DNA from: Herbiconiux solani NBRC 106740
Lineage (GTDB): Bacteria > Actinomycetota > Actinomycetes > Actinomycetales > Microbacteriaceae
NCBI RefSeq assembly: GCF_001571005.1
Contig: NZ_BCST01000013.1
Span: 1 to 36,557 of the forward strand
Reading direction: 5' to 3'
Length of the DNA stretch: 36,557 nucleotides
Shown here: positions 14,758 to 22,328 of the stretch, one piece after another
How the letters are laid out: the number at the start of each line of letters is the position of its first letter
Numbering within the stretch: the first letter of the stretch is position 1
The notes under the pieces: model-generated
Database searches by the model: none
Told to the model about the DNA's origin: nothing
The model's input: the letters and a program-made list of their open reading frames with translations, nothing else
Translations under genes and position numbers: made by a program

Positions 14758-15597
14758 CTACTTGATCGTGTAACCGGCGTCGACCTTGAGCTCGGTGCCG
14801 GTGACGTACCGCGCCTCGTCCGAGGCGAGGAACAGGACGGCGTTCGAGATGTCGATCGGCTCGACCCACGGGATCGGCAGGGCATTCGTCGTCTCGAAGA
14901 TCGGCGCGGCCTGCTCCTTGGTGGGGTGCTCGACGTCCGGCATGAACAGCCTGAACGTGGCTTCGTTCAGGATCATGTCGGTCGCGACCCCGGTGGGGTG
15001 CACCGTGTTCACCCGGATGCGGTGCGGCGCGAGCTCCAGCGCGAGGGTGCGCATGATGCCCACGACCGCGTGCTTCGACGCCGTGTACGCCACGACGTTC
15101 GGGGTGCCCTTGAGGCCCGCGGTCGAGCTGGTCAGGATGATCGACCCGCCCGTGCCCTGCTCGATCAGGTGCGGGATGACCGCTTTCGCGGTGTGCCAGA
15201 CGCCCTTCGCGTTGATGTCGTTGACCATCTCCCACTCGGCGTCGGTGACCAGTTGCGACTGCTCACCGAAGGCGAAGATGCCGGCGTTCGCCGAGACGAT
15301 GTCGACGTGCCCGAGTTCGGCGACCCCCGCATCCAGCGCCGATTTGAGCGCGTCGTAGTCGCGCACGTCGGCCTTGGTGGCGACGATCCGCCGGTCGAGC
15401 GCCTCGACCTGGCGGACGGTCTCGGCGAGGTCCTCCTCGGTGGCCCCGGGGTAGAACTTGTCCATCCCAGGGATCGACTCGGCGATGTCGACCGCGATGA
15501 TGTCGGCGCCCTCCTGGGCCAGGCGCAGCGCGTGGCTGCGGCCCTGGCCACGGGCGGCTCCGGTGATGAAGGCGACCTTGCCGTCTACGCGTCCCAT
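14758..15597 (-). CDS. Mycofactocin-coupled SDR family oxidoreductase (third of three)
   Basis: A short-chain dehydrogenase/reductase of 279 residues. The NAD-binding motif is TGAARGQGRSHALRLAQEG at 13-31, the NAG motif is SANAGI, the catalytic Ser is in ILTSSTAG and the catalytic pair in YTASKHAV. The long insert before the NADVRD-like strand (EEDLAETVRQVEALDRR) is typical of mycofactocin-linked SDRs, which hold their nicotinamide cofactor tightly and pass electrons to mycofactocin instead of exchanging it. The substrate, probably an alcohol, is unknown. It shares an almost identical first 35 residues with its two upstream paralogues. ATG 15597 follows the paralogue's stop by 10 bp. Confidence 0.9.
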   Translation of the reverse strand: MGRVDGKVAFITGAARGQGRSHALRLAQEGADIIAVDIAESIPGMDKFYPGATEEDLAETVRQVEALDRRIVATKADVRDYDALKSALDAGVAELGHVDIVSANAGIFAFGEQSQLVTDAEWEMVNDINAKGVWHTAKAVIPHLIEQGTGGSIILTSSTAGLKGTPNVVAYTASKHAVVGIMRTLALELAPHRIRVNTVHPTGVATDMILNEATFRLFMPDVEHPTKEQAAPIFETTNALPIPWVEPIDISNAVLFLASDEARYVTGTELKVDAGYTIK

Positions 15598-15607
15598 GCC
15601 GCACCCC

Positions 15608-16441
15608 CTACTTGATCGCCGCGCCGGCATCGACCGGGAGCGGGACCCCCGTGATGTAGCGCGATTCGTCGGAGGCGAGGAAGAGCACGGCGTTGGAGAT
15701 GTCGACCGCCTCGACCCACGGGATCGGGAGCGCGTTCATCGCGACCGCGGCCTGGGCGAAGTCGTCCTTCGTCGGGTTCTCGAGGTCCGGCCGGAACAGG
15801 CGGTAGATGCCGTCGTTCTGCACCATGAGCGTGTCGACCGTGGTCGGATGCACGCTGTTGACCCGGATGAAGTCGGGCGCGAGCTCGAGCGCCAGTGTGC
15901 GCATCAGGCCCACCACTCCGTGCTTCGCCGACACGTAGTGCGAGATGTTGGCGTAGGGGAACAGCCCCGCGTCCGAGCTGGTCAGGATGATCGACCCGCC
16001 GCGTCCGCCCGCCTTCAGATGCGGGATGGCGGCTTTCGCGGTGCGCCAGACGCCGTTGAGGTTGATGTCGATCATCCTCATCCACTCGTCCTCCGGCACG
16101 TCCTCGGAGAGGTTCGGCCGGCCCGCGATGCCCGCGTTCGCCGAGACGATGTCGAGCCGCCCGAGCTGGGCGACCCCGTCGTCGACGGCGGCCTTCAGGG
16201 CGTCGAAGTCACGCACGTCGGCCTTGCTGGCGATGATCCGGCGGTCGAGCGCCTCGACCTGCCTGACCGTCTCGACGAGATCCTCTTCGGTCGCCGGAGG
16301 ATACGGGTTCTCCGGCAGATCCTCCAGGTAGTCGATCGCGATGATGTCGGCGCCCTCCTGGGCCAGGCGCAGCGCGTGACTGCGCCCCTGTCCTCGTGCG
16401 GCTCCGGTGATGAACGCCACTTTTCCTTCTACACGCCCCAT
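15608..16441 (-). CDS. Mycofactocin-coupled SDR family oxidoreductase (second of three)
   Basis: An SDR of 277 residues. It has TGAARGQGRSHALRLAQEG, the SANAGI motif, Ser in ILTSSDAG, and YVSAKHGV with catalytic Tyr and Lys. The VETVRQVEALDRRIIASKADVRD insert marks it as a mycofactocin-type SDR. It differs from its neighbours mainly in the substrate-side region (LMVQNDGIYRLFRPDLENPTKDDF), so the three may handle different alcohols. The C-terminus GVPLPVDAGAAIK is typical of SDRs. The start is ATG 16441; the gap to the upstream SDR is 57 bp. Confidence 0.9.
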   Translation of the reverse strand: MGRVEGKVAFITGAARGQGRSHALRLAQEGADIIAIDYLEDLPENPYPPATEEDLVETVRQVEALDRRIIASKADVRDFDALKAAVDDGVAQLGRLDIVSANAGIAGRPNLSEDVPEDEWMRMIDINLNGVWRTAKAAIPHLKAGGRGGSIILTSSDAGLFPYANISHYVSAKHGVVGLMRTLALELAPDFIRVNSVHPTTVDTLMVQNDGIYRLFRPDLENPTKDDFAQAAVAMNALPIPWVEAVDISNAVLFLASDESRYITGVPLPVDAGAAIK

Positions 16442-16498
16442 TGCGTGCCCCTTTCTCTTGTCTCTTCTGTCGGACTCGTGGTCCTGGGATCAGACGGT

Positions 16499-17305
16499 TC
16501 AGTACTGCGTGTTGCCGGCGTCGACCGTCATCTCGAGGCTCGTGATGAAGCGCGACTCGTCCGAGGCGAGGAAGAGCACCGCGTTCGACTGGTCGAGCGG
16601 CTCCGTCGCCTGGATCGGCAGCAGGTTCGCCAGCATGCCGCCGACGGTCGGATGTGCCTCGAGCAGCGGCCCGAAGGCGTTGCCCATCTCGCCCATCGGG
16701 GTGTTGACGCCGGTGGGGTGGATCGTGTTGACCCGCACGGAGTACTCGGCGAGCTCGGTCGCATAGGCGCGCATCAGCCCGACCACGCCGTGCTTCGCGG
16801 CCACGTAGGCCGACAGGAACGGCAGGCCCTTGATGCCGGCCGCCGAGCTCGTCATGATGATCGAGCCTCCGCCGTTGTCGATCAGGTGGCGGCTGGTGAG
16901 CTGGACGGTGTTCCACACGCCCGTGAGGTTCGTGCCGATGGTCTGGTCCCAGACGTCGACGGAGGTGTTCTCCCAGTCCTCGACCACGCAGATCCCGGCG
17001 TTGGCCACGACGATGTCGAGCTTGCCCAGCTGGGCGACGCCGTCGTCGATGGCCGCCTTGAGGGCGCCGCGGTCGCGGACGTCGGCCTTCGTGGCGATGA
17101 TGCGGCGGTCGAGCGCCTCCACCTGGCGGACGGTCTCGGCGAGATCCTCCTCGGTCGCGGAGGGGTAGGCGATGTTCGGGATGTGGTCGGCGAGGTCGAC
17201 GACGATGATGTCGGCGCCCTCCTTGGCCAGGCGCACGGCATGGCTGCGCCCTTGACCGCGGGCACCTCCGGTGATGAAAGCGACTTTTCCTTCGACACGC
17301 CCCAT
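16499..17305 (-). CDS. Mycofactocin-coupled SDR family oxidoreductase (first of three)
   Basis: An SDR of 268 residues. Motifs are TGGARGQGRSHAVRLAKEG, VANAGI, Ser in IMTSSAAG, and YVAAKHGV. It carries the same AETVRQVEALDRR insert as the other two and ends SLEMTVDAGNTQY. The substrate-side segment (NTPMGEMGNAFGPLLEAHPTVGGML) is the most diverged of the three. ATG 17305 is chosen over an earlier in-frame ATG at 17326 because GGAAGGAGC lies just upstream and the paralogues start with the same MGRVEGKVAFITG. It follows mftC by 57 bp, so it is probably in the mftA-led operon. Confidence 0.9.
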   Translation of the reverse strand: MGRVEGKVAFITGGARGQGRSHAVRLAKEGADIIVVDLADHIPNIAYPSATEEDLAETVRQVEALDRRIIATKADVRDRGALKAAIDDGVAQLGKLDIVVANAGICVVEDWENTSVDVWDQTIGTNLTGVWNTVQLTSRHLIDNGGGSIIMTSSAAGIKGLPFLSAYVAAKHGVVGLMRAYATELAEYSVRVNTIHPTGVNTPMGEMGNAFGPLLEAHPTVGGMLANLLPIQATEPLDQSNAVLFLASDESRFITSLEMTVDAGNTQY

Positions 17306-17362
17306 TGCATGCTCCTTCCAGTGCACACGCGGGCCGCGTCTCGGCCCACGGCCTTCTGCTCG

Positions 17363-18679
17363 CTACGACCTCGGGTCGAAGCCGGCGAGCGGGTTCTCCT
17401 CGCACGCGCTGACCGGCGGGCGGTCGGGGCGGGTGAGCGAGAGAGTGATCGGGATGCCCCGGGACTTGGTCTTCACGACGCCGCCGTCGCGGCGCGGGCC
17501 GCGTTCGGTTCGGTGGGAGTGGTCGCCGTCGGGCCGCGGGATGGAGTCGGCCTCCTTGCGCTTCTCGAGCGCCTGCTCGCCGAAGCCGCGCACGCACTCC
17601 GGGTCGGGGCCGTCCAGCGGCAGGCCGGTGAAGAACTTGGCCGCCATGCAGCCGCCCTTGCAGGTGTCGAAGAACGAGCAGCTGGTGCAGGCGCCGCCGG
17701 ACTGCGGCGTGCGCAGCCGGGTGAACAGGGCACTGTTGCGCCACACCTCCTGGAACCCGCCCTCGGAGCGCACGTTGCCGGCGAGGAACTCGTCGTGGAT
17801 CGCGAACGGGCACGCGTAGACGTCGCCGACCGGGTCGATCAGGCACACCACGCGCCCGGCGCCGCAGAGGTTGAGGCCGGGCAGCGCCGAGCCGTAGGCC
17901 GACAGGTGGAAGAAGGAGTCGCCCGTGAGCACGCCGTCGCCGTGGGCGACGAGCCAGTCGTAGAGCTCGCGCTGCTGCTCGGGCAGGGGGTGCAGCTCGT
18001 CCCAGACGTCCGCCCCGCGGCCCGACGGGCGGAGCCGGGTCAAGCGCAGCTGCGCACCGTACTCGTCGGCGATGGCCTTGAACTCGTCGAGCTGGCCGAT
18101 GTTCTGGCGGGTGCAGACGACCGAGATCTTGAAACCGGTGAAACCGGCATCCTTCATGTTCTGCATCGCCCGCATCGCGGTGGCGTAGGAGCCGGGACCG
18201 CGCACGTAGTCGTTGACCTCGGCGGTCGCGCCGTCGAGCGAGATCTGCACGTCGACGTAGTCGCTGCTCGCGAGCTTCTGTGCGACCTCGGGCGTGATCT
18301 TGACGCCGTTGGTCGAGAACTTGACCCCGACCTTGTGGGCGGTGGCGTAGTCGACGAGCTCCCAGAAGTCGCTCCGCACGGTCGGTTCGCCGCCGCCGAT
18401 GTTGACGTAGAAGACCTGCATGCGCTCGAGCTCGTCGATGACCGCCTTGCACTCCTCGGTCGACAGCTCGCGCGGGTCGCGCCGGCCGGAGCTTGAGAGG
18501 CAGTGCACGCAGCTGAGGTTGCAGGCGTAGGTGAGCTCCCAGGTGAGGCAGATCGGCGAGTCGAGCCCGAACTCGAACAGGTCGACCAGGCGGCCCGGCT
18601 GAGTGGGCGTGGCCGGCGCGGTCGTGGTACCGGGAGCCGGCGCGGCCGCCGACGGCCGTGGGGTGTCGAGGAGGGTCAT
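17363..18679 (-). CDS. mftC: Mycofactocin radical SAM maturase MftC
   Basis: A radical SAM/SPASM enzyme of 438 residues. It decarboxylates the C-terminal Tyr of MftA and cross-links it to the preceding Val. The SAM cluster motif is C53-x3-C57-x2-C60 (CNLSCVHC), followed by VNIGGGEPTVRSDFWEL and FSTNGVKI. The SPASM region near 310-375 has clustered Cys (CGAGRVVCLIDPVGDVYACPF, CTSCSFFDTCKGGC). The first 30 residues are a Pro/Ala/Thr-rich leader not needed for the fold. After the SPASM domain a basic, low-complexity tail of about 55 residues is longer than usual. GAAAGGAAG lies 4 nt before ATG 18679, which overlaps the mftB stop by 4 bp. Confidence 0.95.
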   Translation of the reverse strand: MTLLDTPRPSAAAPAPGTTTAPATPTQPGRLVDLFEFGLDSPICLTWELTYACNLSCVHCLSSSGRRDPRELSTEECKAVIDELERMQVFYVNIGGGEPTVRSDFWELVDYATAHKVGVKFSTNGVKITPEVAQKLASSDYVDVQISLDGATAEVNDYVRGPGSYATAMRAMQNMKDAGFTGFKISVVCTRQNIGQLDEFKAIADEYGAQLRLTRLRPSGRGADVWDELHPLPEQQRELYDWLVAHGDGVLTGDSFFHLSAYGSALPGLNLCGAGRVVCLIDPVGDVYACPFAIHDEFLAGNVRSEGGFQEVWRNSALFTRLRTPQSGGACTSCSFFDTCKGGCMAAKFFTGLPLDGPDPECVRGFGEQALEKRKEADSIPRPDGDHSHRTERGPRRDGGVVKTKSRGIPITLSLTRPDRPPVSACEENPLAGFDPRS

Positions 18680-18951
18680 GGCTTCCTTTCGATCACCATC
18701 GACGACGCGGCGAGCGTGCCGAGGGCGGCGTGGTACCGCGGGATCTCCCCGTCCGGGATGCCCGCAGAGGCGAACGCCGCGCGCACCGAAGCAGACGCCG
18801 CGAGGGATTCGACCGCCGCCAGGAGCGTGCGGTCTTTCAGGAACGAGAGCTTCCGGGTGCCGAAGTGGTACAGCAGCGCGCCGAACGGCTCAGGACGGAT
18901 CGACACCTGGGGATGCACGTCCCACGCGGCGTCGAGATCGACCGGGATCAC
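18676..18951 (-). CDS. mftB: Mycofactocin biosynthesis chaperone MftB
   Basis: The small RRE-type protein that binds MftA and presents it to MftC, 91 residues from GTG 18951. The hallmark is HPQVSIRPEPFGALLYHFG followed by TRKLSFLKDRTLLA near the N-terminus, then a helical C-terminus. GTG 18951 gives MIPVDLDAAWDVHPQV, the normal spacing for the family. GTG 18975 would add 8 residues and overlap mftA by 16 bp. Neither start has a strong ribosome site. It begins 8 bp past the mftA stop and overlaps mftC by 4 bp, so mftABC are one unit. Confidence 0.92.
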   Translation of the reverse strand: MIPVDLDAAWDVHPQVSIRPEPFGALLYHFGTRKLSFLKDRTLLAAVESLAASASVRAAFASAGIPDGEIPRYHAALGTLAASSMVIERKP

Positions 18952-18959
18952 GGCACGGC

Positions 18960-19070
18960 CTAGTAGACGCCGCACATCCCGTCGATCGACACTTCTTCTA
19001 CCAGTGAGTCGGCCTCCACCAGCTCGTCGTCGGTGAGAACCTGGTCACGTTCACTCGTGTTGTCACTCAT
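18960..19070 (-). CDS. mftA: Mycofactocin precursor peptide MftA
   Basis: A 36-residue ribosomal peptide, the source of the cofactor. It starts MSDNTSERDQVLTDDELVE and ends VSIDGMCGVY, the C-terminal signature of MftA. The final Val-Tyr is what MftC cross-links; MftE then cuts it free. The acidic leader (about 1-28) is the part recognised by MftB. GGAGC lies 4 nt before ATG 19070. It is the first gene of the leftward operon, with the MftR-like operator 51 bp upstream. Confidence 0.95.
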   Translation of the reverse strand: MSDNTSERDQVLTDDELVEADSLVEEVSIDGMCGVY

Positions 19071-19120
19071 GGGATGCTCCTCATGTCGTTGTCGTCATCG
19101 AAACGCTGTGATGGCACGAT

Positions 19121-19139
19121 ACTAATGACACCGAGTGCC
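19121..19139. promoter_or_regulatory. Probable MftR operator in the mftA/mftR divergent promoter
   Basis: The plus strand reads ACTAATGACACCGAGTGCC, with imperfect palindrome GACAC-N3-GTGCC. It shares 15 of 19 bases with the site before mftD (12798-12816). The centre triplets of the two sites (CGA here, TCG there) are reverse complements, as expected for a symmetric dimer site. It sits between divergent mftA and mftR, so MftR could repress both. Confidence 0.75.
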
Positions 19140-19158
19140 GAATGGAAGGGGTGCCCGC

Positions 19159-19800
19159 ATGAATCAACTCCGGCTCCCGGATGAGGCCCGGCCCGCCGAC
19201 CAGCCCCGGCTCGGGCGCCAGCCGTCGACCTCGCGCAACGAGCTCAGCCACCTCGCCCTGCAGCTGTTCATCGAGAAGGGCTTCGACGAGACGACGATCG
19301 ACGAGATCGCGGCACGCGCGGGCATCGGCCGACGCACCTTCTTCCGCTACTTCTCGTCGAAGAACGATCTGCCATGGGGCGACTTCGAGGAGCTGCTCGA
19401 CCGGCTCCGGCGGCACCTGCAGGAGCTCCCCGCCGATCTGCCGCTGCTCGATGCGCTCCGGCTCGCGGTGATCGAGTTCAACCGGTTCCCGGCCGAGGAG
19501 GTGCCGTACCACAAACGCCGGATGGACCTCCTGCTGAACGTGCCCACGCTGGTGGCGCACTCGACGCTCCGCTACGCCTCCTGGCGCGAGGTGGTCGCCG
19601 TTTTCGCCGGCGAGCGCCTGGGGCTCCCGGCCGACGACCTCGAGCCGCAGGTGATCGCGTGGACGGCGCTGGCCGTCTCGCTCGCCGCCTACGAGCAGTG
19701 GCTGCGCCGCGACGACGCCGATCTGGCCGAGCTGCTCGACGAGGCCTTCCGCAAGCTGCCGACCACGATCGCGACCGACGCGGAGCCGCGCGGGCGATGA
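19159..19800 (+). CDS. mftR: Mycofactocin system TetR-type regulator MftR
   Basis: A TetR-family repressor of 213 residues. The HTH is at about 25-75 (SHLALQLFIEKGFDETTIDE, then IAARAGIGRRTFFRYFSSKND). The ligand domain has EFNRFPAEEVPYHKRRMDLL and a helical C-terminus. MftR of mycobacteria responds to acyl-CoA; the ligand here is assumed similar. ATG 19159 is chosen because GGAAGG lies 9 nt upstream; GTG 19135 would put the start inside the operator. The stop overlaps the mftG start as ATGA. Autoregulation is likely because the palindrome at 19121-19139 directly precedes it. Confidence 0.92.
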   Translation: MNQLRLPDEARPADQPRLGRQPSTSRNELSHLALQLFIEKGFDETTIDEIAARAGIGRRTFFRYFSSKNDLPWGDFEELLDRLRRHLQELPADLPLLDALRLAVIEFNRFPAEEVPYHKRRMDLLLNVPTLVAHSTLRYASWREVVAVFAGERLGLPADDLEPQVIAWTALAVSLAAYEQWLRRDDADLAELLDEAFRKLPTTIATDAEPRGR

Positions 19801-21419
19801 CCGTCTGGGACGTCGTGGTCGTCGGCGGCGGGGCCGCGGGCGCCGCGTTCGCCGCCCGCGTGAGCGAGGATCCCGAGCAGCGGGTGCTGCTGCTCGAAGC
19901 CGGTCCCGCACCACGGTCGGCGGAGGAGTACCCGGCCGAGCTGCTGGATGCGTCGGCGCTGCGCGGAGCCGACCCCGCGCATCCGGATGTCTGGGCCTAC
20001 CCGGCCGAGCTCCTGCCCGGGCGGGACTACACGATCGTGCGGGGGCGCATCCTCGGCGGCTCGACGACGACCAACGGCGCGTACTTCGTGCGCGCCCGCC
20101 GCGCCGACTTCGACGCCTGGGCGGCGGCGGGCAACCCGGAGTGGACCCTCGAGCGCTCCCTGCCGTTCCTCCGCGCCCTCGAGCACGACGTCGACTACGG
20201 CGAGACGGCCGTTCACGGTGGCCGCGGGCCGGTCTTCGTGACTCGGCCTGGGCAGGATCACCCGGTGACGCGGGCCTCCGCCGAGGCGGCCGAGCAGCTG
20301 GGGGTGCCGCGCGTGGCCGACCTCAACGGACAGGCGCTGGGCGATCACGACCCGAGCGGCCTTCCTCACGTCGACGACGGGCACGGCCCGTTGCCGATGG
20401 ATGTCCGCGACGGCATCCGCTGGAACACCGGCCTGGCCTACCTCGAGCCGCTCCGCGACCGGGCGAACCTCACCGTGCGCGGGCACTCCCGGGTGAACCG
20501 GGTGCTGTTCGAGGGCACCCGCGCGGTCGGCGTCGAGCTCGCGCCCGACGCCGGATCCGGCACGCCGGGCGAGGTGATCCGGGCGCGCGAGGTCGTCCTG
20601 TCGGCGGGCGCGATCGCGACCCCGCAGCTGCTGCTGCTCTCGGGGGTCGGGCCGTCGGCCGAGCTCGAGCGCCACGGCATCCCGGTCGTCCTCGACGCCC
20701 CTGGCGTGGGACAGGGTCTGAGCGATCACCCACAGGTGCGGCTCGACTGGCGGATGACGGCCGCGGCGGCGGCCGAGCTGCCCGCGACCGGTCCCGCGAT
20801 GGCGAGCGCGCTGCACCTGCGCACCAGCACGGGTGGGGTGATCGAGCTGCTGCCGCTGCTGCATCCGCTCGGCGAGCTCCTCTTCGGAACGAACCCCGAC
20901 TCCCCCATGGAGCCTGGCTCAGCGGCGACCGTCCTTTCCGTGCTGGTCGCGCTGCAGACCCCGCGGTCCCGCGGATCGATCGCGCTCGACTCCCCCGACC
21001 CTGCGGCGCCGCCGCGGATCCGCTTCGGCTACCTCGAGGATGCGCGCGACCGCGCCGACCTCCGCGACGGCGTGCGGCGCACCGCCGAACTGTTCGGCCA
21101 GCCGTCGTTCGCCTGGCTGTTCGACGGGTTCTCCGCCGGGAGCGACGGGCTCGACACCGCGACGCTGGCCGACGACGAGCGCCTCGACACCTGGATCGCC
21201 GAGAATCTCGGCACCGCCCTGCACACCTGCGGCAGCGCCCGGATGGGCCCCGCCGGCGACCCCGGCGCCGTAGTCGACCAGTACGGCCACGTCCACGGGC
21301 TCGAGGGCCTCCGCATCGCCGACCTCTCGGTCATCCCCGTGGTGCCTCAGCGCGGTCCCGCGGTCACGGCGGTGCTGACGGGCGAGCGGATGGCGGCCTT
21401 CCTCCGCGACGGGCACTGA
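19797..21419 (+). CDS. mftG: Mycofactocin dehydrogenase MftG (GMC oxidoreductase)
   Basis: An FAD enzyme of the glucose-methanol-choline family, 540 residues. It is proposed to take electrons from reduced mycofactocin and pass them to the respiratory chain. The FAD motif is VVVVGGGAAGAAFAARVSE at 6-24, then LLLEAGPAP, GRILGGSTTTNGAYFVRARR, and the GMC signature LSAGAIATPQLLLLSGVGP. The C-terminus holds LHTCGSARMG with the catalytic His region and VPQRGPAVTAVLTGERM. ATG 19797 overlaps the mftR stop by 4 bp, so the pair is coupled. In many genomes mftG sits at the other end of the cluster; here it pairs with mftR. Confidence 0.9.
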   Translation: MTVWDVVVVGGGAAGAAFAARVSEDPEQRVLLLEAGPAPRSAEEYPAELLDASALRGADPAHPDVWAYPAELLPGRDYTIVRGRILGGSTTTNGAYFVRARRADFDAWAAAGNPEWTLERSLPFLRALEHDVDYGETAVHGGRGPVFVTRPGQDHPVTRASAEAAEQLGVPRVADLNGQALGDHDPSGLPHVDDGHGPLPMDVRDGIRWNTGLAYLEPLRDRANLTVRGHSRVNRVLFEGTRAVGVELAPDAGSGTPGEVIRAREVVLSAGAIATPQLLLLSGVGPSAELERHGIPVVLDAPGVGQGLSDHPQVRLDWRMTAAAAAELPATGPAMASALHLRTSTGGVIELLPLLHPLGELLFGTNPDSPMEPGSAATVLSVLVALQTPRSRGSIALDSPDPAAPPRIRFGYLEDARDRADLRDGVRRTAELFGQPSFAWLFDGFSAGSDGLDTATLADDERLDTWIAENLGTALHTCGSARMGPAGDPGAVVDQYGHVHGLEGLRIADLSVIPVVPQRGPAVTAVLTGERMAAFLRDGH

Positions 21420-21451
21420 CGCGACCGCGCCTCGAGGTGCAGACTGGCGGC

Positions 21452-22198
21452 ATGGCCAAGGATCCGTCCCTCGCACTCCGCTTCGGCTCCGCCGCGGCCT
21501 CCTACGACGCCGGCCGCCCCGGCTACCCGGTCGACGCCGTCGAGTGGCTGCTCACGCAGGCCGCGACCGACGACGGCCGGCTGCCCGACGTCGTCGACAT
21601 CGGCGCCGGCACCGGCAAGCTCACGGCGGTGCTCGCCGCGCACGCCGCCTCGGTCGTCGCGGTCGAACCCGACGAGCGGATGCGCGCCGCCCTCGAGTCG
21701 AACCTGCCCGGCGTGCGGGTCACCGCGGGCACCGGCGAATCGGTGCCGCTCGGCGACGACTCCGCCGACGTCGTGACCTTCGGGCAGGCCTGGCACTGGG
21801 TCGACCCCGAGGCCGCCTCCCGCGAGGCCGCCCGGCTCCTCCGGCCCGGCGGCGTGCTGGCGCTGATCTGGAACGTGCGGGACGACCGGGCCAACTGGGT
21901 GCGCGAGCTGAGCACTCTGATCGGCCCCTCGGTCGCCGAGGAGTTCGACACCGTGCAGCCTCCGGTCGGTGAGCCGCTGCGCCGGGACGCCTATGCCGAG
22001 TTCCACTGGACCCAGCCGACGGATGCCGCCCGGCTGGTCGAGATGGTCGCGTCCCGCAGCTCGGTCATCGCCCTCGCCGAGGACGAGCGGGCCGCGCTCC
22101 TGGAGGAGGTCACCGCGCTGACCCGCCGCCATCCCGAGATGGCCGGCCGCGAGCGCTTCGACCTGCCCTACACGACCCGGGTCACGATCGCGCGCTGA
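21452..22198 (+). CDS. Class I SAM-dependent methyltransferase
   Basis: A methyltransferase of 248 residues. SAM motif I is VVDIGAGTGKLT at 45-56, motif II VVAVEPDERMRAAL, the post-motif TGESVPLGDDSADVVTFGQA, and LLRPGGVLALIWNVRDD near 130-146. The N-terminus RFGSAAASYDAGRPGYP is common in a broad actinobacterial group whose substrates are mostly unknown. It lies 32 bp behind mftG on the same strand and could be cotranscribed with mftRG. A link to mycofactocin glycan methylation (as by MftM in mycobacteria) is possible but rests only on position. Confidence 0.85.
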   Translation: MAKDPSLALRFGSAAASYDAGRPGYPVDAVEWLLTQAATDDGRLPDVVDIGAGTGKLTAVLAAHAASVVAVEPDERMRAALESNLPGVRVTAGTGESVPLGDDSADVVTFGQAWHWVDPEAASREAARLLRPGGVLALIWNVRDDRANWVRELSTLIGPSVAEEFDTVQPPVGEPLRRDAYAEFHWTQPTDAARLVEMVASRSSVIALAEDERAALLEEVTALTRRHPEMAGRERFDLPYTTRVTIAR

Positions 22199-22328
22199 GA
22201 CCGCGACAACAGCTGCGCCCAGAGAAGCAGCCGAACCGGCACAGCCGCGACGGCAGCCGTGGCTGCAGCCGAAGCAGCAGCCGTGCCACCCACCTGGCGC
22301 AGCCCCTGGGCACCGGTATCGTTGCCTC

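Noticed and set aside
12696-18496. Very long open frames on the plus strand opposite the mft genes (up to about 1000 codons)
   Set aside because: They are antisense to strongly recognisable proteins, contain no family motifs and are expected in GC-rich DNA where stop codons are rare.
22205-22290. GCAGCCG-rich stretch before the LssY_C-type gene
   Set aside because: Short irregular runs of a common GC-rich hexamer with no fixed unit length; weak as a true repeat array.
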